DNA of 5,858 nt from Pseudomonadota bacterium (GCA_021780395.1 JAJXYU010000033.1:1-5858); one strand, 5' to 3'. Numbered from the stretch's first letter, positions 1 through 5,505 are shown. Program-made: numbers and translations. Notes: generated by a model from the letters alone, not told the origin.

Positions 1-37
1 ACTCGTCGACGTATTGAAGAAGAAGGGGCTGCTCTAA
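1..37 (+). CDS. etfB: Electron transfer flavoprotein beta subunit, C-terminal end only (partial)
   Basis: Only the last 11 codons and the stop are present, reading LVDVLKKKGLL and then TAA at 35-37. The frame is open to the left edge. A C-terminal 'LVxxLK' helix with lysines and a hydrophobic end is typical of EtfB. The stop overlaps the etfA start by one base (TAATG), the tight coupling expected for etfBA, whose products form a 1:1 heterodimer. The identification rests mainly on this neighbourhood, because so few residues are visible. Confidence 0.75.
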   Translation, partial: LVDVLKKKGLL

Positions 38-981
38 TGGCGAAGATCCTGATCATCGGTGAACACGACGGCAAGACGCTGAATCCGTCGACCCACAAGT
101 GCGTGACCTGCGCGAAGGGCATCCCCGGCGCGTCGATCACCGTGTTGCTGCTCGGCGCCGATACCGCCGCGGTCGCCGCGCAGGCCGCCGCGATCCAGGG
201 TGTGTCCGAGGTCCTGCGCGTCGATCGTCCGGAAAACGCGCATCCGCTCGCCGCGACGTTCGCACCGCAGGTGGCCGCGATCGCGCGCGACTACACGCAC
301 CTGTTCGGCCCCTCGACGAGCTTCGGCAAGGATCTGACGCCGCGCGTCGCCGCGCTCCTCGGCGTACCTCAGGTCAGCGACCTGATGGCGGTCGAAGGCG
401 CTCACCGGTTCCGACGTCCGATCTATGCGGGCAACGCGATCCTCACCGTCGACGCCGATCCGGCGCGGCTGCTGGTCGCGACCGTGCGGGTCGCCTCCTT
501 CGAGGCAGCGCCGACCGGCGGCAGCGCTCCGATCGTCGACCGCAGCCTCGACGTCGCGCTGCCGACCCACACGCGCTACGTCGGCGCGCACACCGGATCC
601 ACCGACCGACCGGACCTGCAGACCGCCGCACGCGTGGTCTCCGGCGGCCGCGCGCTCGCGAGCGCGGAGAACTTCAAGATCCTGTTCGCGCTCGCCGACA
701 GGATCGGCGCGGCGGTCGGCGCCTCGCGCGCCGCAGTCGACGCGGGTTACGCGCCGAACGAGCTGCAGGTCGGCCAGACCGGCAAGATCATCGCGCCCGA
801 GGTCTACATGGCCTTCGGGATCTCCGGCGCGATCCAGCACCTCACCGGCATCAAGGACGCCCGCACGATCGTCGCGGTGAACAAGGATCCGGAAGCGCCA
901 ATCTTCGAGGTCGCCGACGTCGGTCTGGTCGCGGACCTGTTCCAGGTCGTCCCGGAGATGACCCGCCTCGCCGGGGGCTGA
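37..981 (+). CDS. etfA: Electron transfer flavoprotein alpha subunit
   Basis: This is the FAD-binding subunit of electron transfer flavoprotein, a soluble heterodimer with EtfB. It accepts electrons from acyl-CoA and related dehydrogenases and passes them to the membrane ETF:ubiquinone oxidoreductase. The 314-residue length is normal for the family. The N-terminal nucleotide-binding-like domain is at about 1-185 and includes [10 protein letters not shown] (91-100). The FAD domain follows, with RVVSGGR (199-205), [11 protein letters not shown] (227-237), QVGQTGK (244-250) and the EtfA signature [13 protein letters not shown] (256-268), ending in the conserved [10 protein letters not shown] (281-290). 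R231, T248 and H268 match conserved FAD-contact positions of the family. The start overlaps the etfB stop, so the genes are translationally coupled. One oddity is a CxxC pair (C22, C25) in the first helix, where relatives usually have non-Cys residues. Function is very secure. Confidence 0.97.
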   Translation: MAKILIIGEHDGKTLNPSTHKCVTCAKGIPGASITVLLLGADTAAVAAQAAAIQGVSEVLRVDRPENAHPLAATFAPQVAAIARDYTHLFGPSTSFGKDLTPRVAALLGVPQVSDLMAVEGAHRFRRPIYAGNAILTVDADPARLLVATVRVASFEAAPTGGSAPIVDRSLDVALPTHTRYVGAHTGSTDRPDLQTAARVVSGGRALASAENFKILFALADRIGAAVGASRAAVDAGYAPNELQVGQTGKIIAPEVYMAFGISGAIQHLTGIKDARTIVAVNKDPEAPIFEVADVGLVADLFQVVPEMTRLAGG

Positions 982-996
982 CGCCGGCGGCGGGAG

Positions 997-1023
997 GCCG
1001 CCCGGTCATCGCGACCGGGCGGC
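997..1023. terminator. GC-rich hairpin between convergent etfA and peroxiredoxin genes
   Basis: GCCGCCCGGTC (997-1007) and GACCGGGCGGC (1013-1023) are perfect reverse complements: an 11-bp stem with a 5-base loop. It starts 15 bases after the etfA stop and ends 18 bases before the stop of the minus-strand peroxiredoxin gene. Neither side carries a run of T, so it is not a classical intrinsic terminator. Its position suggests a bidirectional 3' end-protecting or termination-assisting hairpin. Confidence 0.6.
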
Positions 1024-1041
1024 GCACTGCGGATCGACGTA

Positions 1042-1527
1042 TCAGCCGAGTTCGGCGAGCACGTGCTCTGCCGCGGAGACCTTGAACTCGCCTGGTTTCT
1101 CGACGAAGAGCTTCGCGACGACCCCGTCCTTCACGACGAGCGCGAAGCGTTGGCCACGCACACCCATGCCATAGCCGCTCGCATCGAGCTCGAGCCCGAG
1201 CGACTTCGCATACTCCGCATTGCCGTCGGCGAGCATCATCACCCCGCCGTCGACCTTCGCGCTCTTGCCCCAGGCGTTCATCACGAACACGTCGTTGACC
1301 GCCATGCAGGCGACGGTGTCGACGCCCTTCGCCTTGAACTCGGCGACGTGGTCGACGTAGCCCGGCAGGTGCCGGGCGTCGCAGGTCGGCGTGAACGCCC
1401 CCGGCACCGAGAACAACACCACGGTCTTGCCGCGGAACAACTGGTCCGTCGTGACCTTCTCCGGTCCATCCTTGCCCATCCGCGAGAAGGTCCCCGCGGG
1501 CATCCGATCGCCTACCTTGATCGTCAT
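1042..1527 (-). CDS. Peroxiredoxin, Prx5 (type II / AhpC-TSA redoxin) family
   Basis: This is a 161-residue thiol peroxidase of the Prx5 group, which reduces hydrogen peroxide and organic hydroperoxides. No signal peptide is seen, so it should be cytoplasmic. The active-site motif is [16 protein letters not shown] (42-57), with peroxidatic C49 supported by P42 and T46. R127, in GQRFALVV, matches the conserved active-site arginine. [16 protein letters not shown] (72-87) is the other typical block. The only cysteines are C49 and C74. The position of the resolving Cys in human-type Prx5 is occupied by V/S near 150, so it probably works as a 1-Cys enzyme recycled by glutathione/glutaredoxin or another thiol. 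Unlike some bacterial homologues it has no fused glutaredoxin domain. The ATG is preceded by a GAGGAG ribosome site (1536-1541). The gene starts 22 bp after the TPR gene stop, so cotranscription is likely. Confidence 0.95.
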   Translation of the reverse strand: MTIKVGDRMPAGTFSRMGKDGPEKVTTDQLFRGKTVVLFSVPGAFTPTCDARHLPGYVDHVAEFKAKGVDTVACMAVNDVFVMNAWGKSAKVDGGVMMLADGNAEYAKSLGLELDASGYGMGVRGQRFALVVKDGVVAKLFVEKPGEFKVSAAEHVLAELG

Positions 1528-1549
1528 CGAGATTTCTCCTCGCGGATCG

Positions 1550-2827
1550 TCAGCTGAGCTTGTCCGCGTACAGCTGCCACAGTGCGCGGATGTCCTTCGG
1601 CATCTCGGTCACCGTCTTCAAATGAGCGAACGCCTTCTTCGCAGCCGCGGGGTTGTGCAGCTGCTGGTACGAGAGCCCGAGGTACACGTAGGCTTCGCCG
1701 AGGTTCTTGACGTTGCCCTTCTTCAGGCCGCTTTCGATCGCCTGCACCGCGCTCTCGTAGTTGCCGACGCCGTAATAGACCTCGCCGAGCTTCACTGAGA
1801 GCTGGCCCGCCGGGCTCTTGTTCGCATCCCGCGCGTAGCCCGCAATCCCCTTCTGGTCCGCCGCGGACCGACGCTGCATCTCCGCGAGCAGCCGGTTCAC
1901 GCGATCCTTCTGGGCGGGCTGCACGACGCCCGCGCCGAGCGCCTTCTGCACCACCGCGGTCGCCTCTTCCGGCAGCGCCGCGTCGCCGAGCAGCTGCGCC
2001 ATCTCGATGTAGTCGTCCGCCGTCTTCATCGTGTTGGTGTTGTACATCAGGCGGTAGATCATCAGGATGTTCTTGTCCGCCCCGGCGCTTTGACGCTGGA
2101 TGCGCAGCAGGTCGCTCCAGTATTCCGGCTTGTTGGTCAGGCGCACGAGATCGGTGAAATCCTGCACTTCGGCGGCCGTGTCCTTCGCGTCGAACGCGCA
2201 ACGGAGCTTGACCTGGTAATAGGCTTCCTCGGGCGGCCGGCCGGCTTTGCGGCTCGCGGCGATCGCCTTGTCCATGTAGGAATCGGCGTTGCGGCAATCG
2301 TTCGTGAGGTAGTAACCCTGACCGATCACCGCGTAGATGTCCGGCGTGCCCTGCCCGAGCGCGATCAGCTTCTTGCCGTAATCGATCGCCTTCGCATATT
2401 CATGCGCGTTGTAGCTCAGCTGGAACACCGCCCGCGTGAAGCGCAGGGTATCCTGCGGCGAGCACGCGCCGGTCTGCAAGGCCGCTTCCCACGCGCCCTC
2501 GGCACCCTTCATGTTGCCGAGCTTCACGTACGCATAGGCCTTCAGGTCGTCGATCGTCTTGTGATCGAACGCGGTGAGGCCGCTCTTGGCCTCCGCCTTC
2601 TGCAGGTTCTGCAGGCCGACGTTCCACTTGCCGCCCTGCAGCGCCTTTTGTGCCGCGATCAGCTCCGGAGCGATCTTGCGGCTGATCGTCGGCTTCTGCG
2701 CCGCGAGCGCCGGACCCGCGCCGCCGACCACCATCGCCGCCGCGAGCACGGCGCCGGCGAGGAGGCTCGCACCACCACCGGCGCGGGCCTCGAGGGAACG
2801 GAACTTGACAGTGAAATTCTCGCGCAT
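1550..2827 (-). CDS. Exported tetratricopeptide-repeat protein next to the TonB operon
   Basis: The product is 425 residues with a likely Sec signal peptide: positive residues near the N-terminus, a hydrophobic stretch at about 20-42 (SLLAGAVLAAAMVVGG), and probable cleavage after ALA near 42. The mature part is helical, with TPR-like helix pairs at about 52-84, 92-120, 127-159, 162-195, 342-371 and 376-408. The last two (VKLGEVYYGVGNYESAVQAI; AYVYLGLSYQQLHNPAAAKK) are the clearest. It should be a periplasmic protein-protein adaptor. TPR proteins are known partners of some TonB systems, for example in Vibrio and Shewanella, so a TonB-linked role is plausible but inferred. I chose the ATG at 2825-2827 because it has an upstream AGAGG (2838-2842) and gives a proper signal peptide. 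The frame also opens from a GTG at 2894-2896, but that codon lies inside the terminator stem. Three cysteines (C122, C178, C210) remain in the mature region. Confidence 0.85.
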   Translation of the reverse strand: MRENFTVKFRSLEARAGGGASLLAGAVLAAAMVVGGAGPALAAQKPTISRKIAPELIAAQKALQGGKWNVGLQNLQKAEAKSGLTAFDHKTIDDLKAYAYVKLGNMKGAEGAWEAALQTGACSPQDTLRFTRAVFQLSYNAHEYAKAIDYGKKLIALGQGTPDIYAVIGQGYYLTNDCRNADSYMDKAIAASRKAGRPPEEAYYQVKLRCAFDAKDTAAEVQDFTDLVRLTNKPEYWSDLLRIQRQSAGADKNILMIYRLMYNTNTMKTADDYIEMAQLLGDAALPEEATAVVQKALGAGVVQPAQKDRVNRLLAEMQRRSAADQKGIAGYARDANKSPAGQLSVKLGEVYYGVGNYESAVQAIESGLKKGNVKNLGEAYVYLGLSYQQLHNPAAAKKAFAHLKTVTEMPKDIRALWQLYADKLS

Positions 2828-2846
2828 CGTCGTCCAACCTCTTTGC

Positions 2847-2863
2847 GCCGCCGTCGCGGCGGC
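2847..2863 (-). promoter_or_regulatory. GC hairpin beside the ribosome site of the TPR gene
   Basis: On the minus strand GCCGCC and GGCGGC (arms 2858-2863 and 2847-2852) flank a 5-base loop. This short, very stable stem ends only four bases before the AGAGG ribosome site (2838-2842). It could influence translation initiation or mark a processed 5' end. In such GC-rich DNA it could also be chance. Confidence 0.3.
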
Positions 2864-2881
2864 CGTCCACACGTTATTAGG

Positions 2882-2917
2882 AAAAAGGCGCGGCACCGGG
2901 TGTTCCGGGGCCGCGCC
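2882..2917 (-). terminator. Intrinsic terminator of the tonB-exbB-exbD1-exbD2 operon
   Basis: Read on the minus strand, GGCGCGGC pairs with GCCGCGCC (8 bp), followed by one C/T mismatch and a CCGG/CCGG inner stem around an AACAC loop, then TTTTT (2886-2882). This is a textbook Rho-independent terminator 28 bases past the exbD2 stop. It separates the motor operon from the TPR gene, so the TPR and peroxiredoxin genes need read-through or a promoter of their own. Confidence 0.92.
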
Positions 2918-2945
2918 TACGCTAGTTGCGTCGATGAAACATCAC

Positions 2946-3359
2946 CTAGAACAGGCTGTTGTTCACGAACCCGATCTTCTTCATGCCCTGTCGCTGCAGA
3001 TCCGCCAACGCCTTCGCGACGACGTCGTACTTCGCGAACTTGTCGACCGTGATGTGCACCTCCGGCTGCGGATCCAGCACCGTCGACTGGGCGATGTAGC
3101 TGTCCATCTGCGCCCGGGTGACCTGCTGTCCGTTCCAGGTCAACGTGCCGTCGAAGTCGATCGACAGGTTGATCACCGGCGGCGGCGGCGGGGGGACGAA
3201 GTTTGGCGGCGGCGGCAGCGGGTTGTCGATCTTCACCGCGTCCGTCATCACCGGGATCGTGATGATGAAGATGATCAGCAACACCAGCATGACGTCGATC
3301 AACGGCGTCAGGTTGATGTCGACCATTTCGTCGCTGGAGCTACCCAGATTCATTGCCAT
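2946..3359 (-). CDS. exbD2: ExbD-family biopolymer transport protein, second copy, with proline-rich linker
   Basis: ExbD/TolR proteins sit with ExbB in the inner membrane and couple proton flow to TonB energisation. This 137-residue copy has a short cytoplasmic N-terminus, the family motif DINLTPLIDVMLVLLIIFIIT (14-34) forming the only membrane helix, and the essential protonatable D22. A periplasmic domain of about 75 residues follows. Between them is an unusual run, N46-P47-L48-PPPP-NFV-PPPPPP (to P61), encoded partly by GGC-type trinucleotide repeats. The post-membrane motif reads V42-K-I44-D-N46-P47, with Asn where E. coli ExbD has Leu. The C-terminal KIGFVNN resembles the ExbD subfamily found with tandem exbD genes in xanthomonads and related bacteria. 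An AGGAGA ribosome site (3367-3372) precedes the first ATG. The gene starts 17 bp after exbD1, so it belongs to the same operon. In Xanthomonas campestris a second exbD (exbD2) has a specialised role in plant interaction; whether that applies here is unknown. Confidence 0.93.
   Translation of the reverse strand: MAMNLGSSSDEMVDINLTPLIDVMLVLLIIFIITIPVMTDAVKIDNPLPPPPNFVPPPPPPVINLSIDFDGTLTWNGQQVTRAQMDSYIAQSTVLDPQPEVHITVDKFAKYDVVAKALADLQRQGMKKIGFVNNSLF
3178..3216. repeat. GGC/GCC trinucleotide tracts coding the ExbD2 polyproline linker
   Basis: GGC repeats run from 3178 to 3189 and continue as a G run to 3195. A second four-unit GGC tract lies at 3205-3216. They encode the two proline runs (residues 49-52 and 56-61) of the second ExbD. 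Such low-complexity tracts can vary in length by slippage without losing frame. Confidence 0.7.
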
Positions 3360-3376
3360 CGCAGGTTCTCCTAGCG

Positions 3377-3805
3377 TTACCGCGTGCCGAGGTGTTCGGG
3401 GATGGTCAGGAACGCGATCTTGCGGATCCCGACCTCCTGAGTCGCCACCAGCACCTGCCCCACGTACAGATAGCGGGTGTCCTTGTCCCCGCGAATCTCC
3501 ACCTGCGGCTGCGGGTTCATCGGCGCGATCGTCCGGAGCTCCGTCTTCAGGTCGTCGAGGCTCTTCAACCGCATCGTGTTCCAGTACAGGGTGCCGTCCG
3601 CGCCGACCGAGATCGTGACGTCACCGGGCTTGGTGATCGTCGGGATGTTGGTCGCGGTCGGGAGCTTCAGGTGAACCTGCGGCACGATGACCGGAACGGT
3701 GATGATGAAGATGATGAGGAGCACCAACATCACGTCCACGAGGGGCGTGACGTTGATGGTCGACATCGTCGAGCCTTCGCCGCTGGTATCTATGCTCAGC
3801 GCCAT
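3377..3805 (-). CDS. exbD1: ExbD biopolymer transport protein, first copy
   Basis: This is a 142-residue ExbD, the partner of ExbB in the TonB-energising proton channel. The N-terminal cytoplasmic segment leads into STINVTPLVDVMLVLLIIFIIT (15-36), the single membrane helix with the essential proton-carrying D24. Directly after the membrane comes V44-H-L46-K-L48-P49, which matches the hydrophobic-x-hydrophobic-x-Leu-Pro motif of E. coli ExbD. The remaining periplasmic domain (about 60-142) contains VTISVGADGTLYWN and VEIRGDKDTRYLYVGQVLVA, both typical of the family. It begins 20 bp after the exbB stop and ends 17 bp before exbD2, so exbB-exbD1-exbD2 form one transcription unit. The ribosome site is weak (AGGG about 11 bases upstream), so translation may lean on coupling with exbB. 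It is closer to canonical ExbD than the second copy. Confidence 0.95.
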   Translation of the reverse strand: MALSIDTSGEGSTMSTINVTPLVDVMLVLLIIFIITVPVIVPQVHLKLPTATNIPTITKPGDVTISVGADGTLYWNTMRLKSLDDLKTELRTIAPMNPQPQVEIRGDKDTRYLYVGQVLVATQEVGIRKIAFLTIPEHLGTR

Positions 3806-3825
3806 GGCGCGTCAGCCCTGCGGTA

Positions 3826-4572
3826 CTAACGTGCGCCCGCGGGAGCAGCTTGCTTCGCGGCCGCCGGCGCCTTGTCGGCACCCAGGTTCATCTTCACGCC
3901 GGACAGCAGGTACGCGTGCAGTTCGTGCGTGAAATGGGTCACGTACTCCTGGATCACGCGGTTGCGACGCAGCAGCATGTTGTAGCCGAGCACCGCCGGC
4001 ACCGCGGCGAACAGACCGAGCGCGGTCATGATCAGCGCCTCGCCGACCGGACCCGCGACCTTGTCGATCGACGCCTGACCCGCCAAGCTGATCGCGATCA
4101 GCGCGTGGTAGATGCCCCAGACCGTGCCGAACAGACCGACGAACGGTGCGGTGGAACCGACCGACGCGAGCACCGACATGCCGCCCTGCATCTTGCCGAT
4201 GATCATGTCCGCGGTGCGCTGCAGCGCCTGCGTGATCCACTCGTTCGCATCGATCGCGCCGGCGAGCTTCGTCTTGGTCGACTCGTGGTGCTCGACCGCC
4301 GCCTTGCCGGCCTCGGCGAGCGCGCGATACGGATTCGAATCGCCCTTCAGCTTGGCACAGGCTTCGTTCAGGTTCGATGCGGCCCAGAAATCCTTCTGCG
4401 CCTCGCGACCCTGACGGCGGAGCCGGCGCTGGTCGAAGAACTTCGTGATCATGATGAACCACGTCAGGACCGACATGATCACCAGGATCGTGAAGACCGA
4501 CCGCGTGACGAGGTCTCCATTCTGGAGCATCGGCACGAGGCCATACGGATTGCTGACTACTTGCTCTGACAT
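3826..4572 (-). CDS. exbB: ExbB / TolQ / MotA-family proton channel subunit
   Basis: ExbB forms the inner-membrane pentameric channel that, with ExbD, uses the proton motive force to energise TonB. The 248-residue length is close to E. coli ExbB (244). Three membrane segments are visible: about 24-43 (RSVFTILVIMSVLTWFIMIT), 132-158 and 176-198, with a large cytoplasmic loop between the first two. Family hallmarks are VGLFGTVWGIYHAL (145-158) containing T150, and VAGPVGEALIMTALGLFAAVPAV (172-194) containing E178 and T183, equivalent to functionally important Glu and Thr positions in E. coli ExbB. The C-terminal tail (about 231-248) is rich in Ala, Lys and Pro and probably disordered. A good AGAGGGA ribosome site precedes the ATG. 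MotA or TolQ identity is unlikely because tonB and exbD are direct neighbours. Confidence 0.96.
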   Translation of the reverse strand: MSEQVVSNPYGLVPMLQNGDLVTRSVFTILVIMSVLTWFIMITKFFDQRRLRRQGREAQKDFWAASNLNEACAKLKGDSNPYRALAEAGKAAVEHHESTKTKLAGAIDANEWITQALQRTADMIIGKMQGGMSVLASVGSTAPFVGLFGTVWGIYHALIAISLAGQASIDKVAGPVGEALIMTALGLFAAVPAVLGYNMLLRRNRVIQEYVTHFTHELHAYLLSGVKMNLGADKAPAAAKQAAPAGAR

Positions 4573-4681
4573 GGACCGATTCCCTCTACGTAAACGAACA
4601 GTTGAAATTATCGCGTTTGAGTACTTCTAAATATAAAACACGGGTCGAATGCCGTTTCTCGATGCGCTCCCCGTCAGCGCC
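4573..4681 (-). promoter_or_regulatory. tonB-exbB intergenic gap with a possible promoter
   Basis: This 109-bp gap is clearly richer in A+T than the rest of the window, especially 4595-4640. On the minus strand GATAAT (4612-4607) resembles a sigma70 -10 box. The best -35-like hexamer, TTTATA (4637-4632), is 19 bases upstream, longer than ideal. A small imperfect hairpin (ACGG/CCGT, arms 4655-4652 and 4643-4640, on the minus strand) is followed by GTTTTATATTT and could act as a weak attenuator after tonB. Together they suggest that exbBDD can be expressed at a level different from tonB. The motif match is modest. Confidence 0.35.
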
Positions 4682-5329
4682 TCAGAAGTCGTCCGAGTTC
4701 GTGATCTTGAATTGGACCGGCAAGCTCGCGGTCGACACCACCGGCCGATGGTTCACGGTCGCCGGATGGAAGCGGTACGCCTTCGCGACCCGCAGGCAGG
4801 CCTTGTCGAGCCGCGGATGCCCGGTGCTGCGCAGGATCGACGCATCCGCGACGCGCCCATCGGTGCCGACCGTGATCTTCACCAGGCAGGTGCCTTCCTC
4901 GTCTTCGCGGCGCGACGCGTCCGGGTAGTAGGAGTTCACGTCGACCGGATGGCTCGCGTCGAGCGAGATCCCGGTGCGCGCGACCGGGGCCGGCGGCGGC
5001 GCCGGACGAGCGACCGGCGCCGGGGCCCGCTGCCGCGAGACCTCGGTGATCGCGTTGTTGTTCTGGCTCGGCGCCTGGATGTCGACGAACTCCGGCGGCG
5101 GCACGTAGGGCTTGATGTCCTGGAGCTTCGGCGGCGGCGGCGGCGGCTTGTCCTGCTTCTTCGGCTGCTTGATCTGCGCGATCTGCACCAGTGGGATGAT
5201 CGTATGAACGACCTTGCTCGCAAGCCCCGACATGAAACCGTATCCGATCAGCACGTGCAGCGCGAGGACCGCGAGGACCGCGAGTCCTCTCCTACCGGAA
5301 AATAATGATGGTTCTTCGTACGTATACAT
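4682..5329 (-). CDS. tonB: TonB energy transducer
   Basis: TonB spans the periplasm and transmits ExbB/ExbD-derived energy to outer-membrane TonB-dependent receptors for iron chelates, cobalamin, sugars and similar ligands. The 215-residue protein has a short cytoplasmic N-terminus, then a signal anchor at about 14-33 containing H25, which matches the essential transmembrane His of E. coli TonB. A proline-rich spacer follows (KPPPPPPKL 61-69, PYVPPPEF 74-81, APAPVARPAPPPAPVAR 102-118). The C-terminal TonB domain (about 125-212) has YYPDASRREDEEGTC, VTVGTDGRVADASI-like strands and AYRFHPATVNHRPV. C148 and C178 are the only cysteines and could pair. The frame has a stop ten codons upstream and the next Met is residue 33, so the ATG at 5327-5329 is the best start. 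It has no clear ribosome site, but its first codons are A/T-rich. The gene heads the tonB-exbB-exbD1-exbD2 cluster. Confidence 0.95.
   Translation of the reverse strand: MYTYEEPSLFSGRRGLAVLAVLALHVLIGYGFMSGLASKVVHTIIPLVQIAQIKQPKKQDKPPPPPPKLQDIKPYVPPPEFVDIQAPSQNNNAITEVSRQRAPAPVARPAPPPAPVARTGISLDASHPVDVNSYYPDASRREDEEGTCLVKITVGTDGRVADASILRSTGHPRLDKACLRVAKAYRFHPATVNHRPVVSTASLPVQFKITNSDDF
5129..5147. repeat. GGC trinucleotide tract coding TonB prolines 62-67
   Basis: Six consecutive GGC units (5130-5147) encode six CCG proline codons at the start of the TonB periplasmic spacer. The tract could change length by whole codons, which would shorten or lengthen the spacer. Confidence 0.7.
5261..5284. 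repeat. 9-bp tandem repeat in the TonB membrane-anchor codons
   Basis: CGCGAGGAC occurs at 5261-5269 and 5270-5278, with a further six bases at 5279-5284, giving 2.7 exact copies. On the coding strand it encodes the Leu-Ala-Val / Leu-Ala-Val / Leu-Ala run just before H25. A change by one unit would lengthen or shorten the helix by three residues without a frameshift. Confidence 0.75.
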
Positions 5330-5465
5330 AATGTTCGGCTTGCGACCTTATCCCCTACGTCGTTCCAACCCAGCGCCGCCGCGTCCCGAAATCGCGCGGG
5401 CCGCGCCCCTCTAACGCGCGCGGAGCAGCCGGGACTTTCCGACACCCGTTCGGCATCTGTCCCCG

Positions 5466-5490
5466 CGCTCCGACCTGCGAGTCCGGAGCG
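5466..5490. other. Imperfect hairpin in the ilvD-tonB gap
   Basis: CGCTCCG (5466-5472) is the reverse complement of CGGAGCG (5484-5490). Two more pairs form if C5483 is bulged, leaving a 6-base loop. No T-run follows on the minus strand, so it is not a standard intrinsic terminator. It lies 84-108 bases after the ilvD stop and may protect or shape the ilvD transcript end. Its right arm overlaps the CRP-like palindrome by three bases. Confidence 0.4.
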
Positions 5491-5505
5491 TGACACAGTT
5501 CACGC
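5488..5505. promoter_or_regulatory. CRP/Clp-like operator palindrome upstream of tonB
   Basis: The 18-bp site GCGTGA-CACAGT-TCACGC is a perfect inverted repeat with a 6-base spacer. It contains the GTGA-N6-TCAC core of CRP-family sites (consensus TGTGA-N6-TCACA), with C/G instead of T/A at the outer position. Xanthomonad Clp and other CRP-family regulators use this core. Its centre is about 167 bp upstream of the tonB start and about 77 bp past the ilvD stop, in non-coding DNA. I found no convincing -10/-35 pair to fix activation or repression. Confidence 0.55.

Noticed and set aside
34..840. Long minus-strand open frame (268 codons) opposite etfA
   Set aside because: It is an Arg/Asp/Gly-rich antisense shadow of etfA with no domain; etfA is certain in the opposite frame.
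2828..2896. GTG start at 2894-2896 for the TPR protein
   Set aside because: It lies inside the terminator stem and would put 23 extra residues before a normal signal peptide; the ATG at 2825-2827 has a ribosome site.
2090..3052. Long plus-strand open frame (320 codons) opposite the TPR gene
   Set aside because: Arg-rich antisense reading that crosses the terminator and two gene ends; a GC-rich frame artefact.
5299..5320. Possible Fur box near the tonB start (ATCATTAT segment on the minus strand)
   Set aside because: Only about 11 of 19 positions match the Fur consensus and it lies within tonB codons 5-12; not distinguishable from the AT-rich start region.
5466..5490. Intrinsic terminator for ilvD
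   Set aside because: The hairpin is real but no T-run follows on the minus strand, so it was kept only as an unassigned hairpin.
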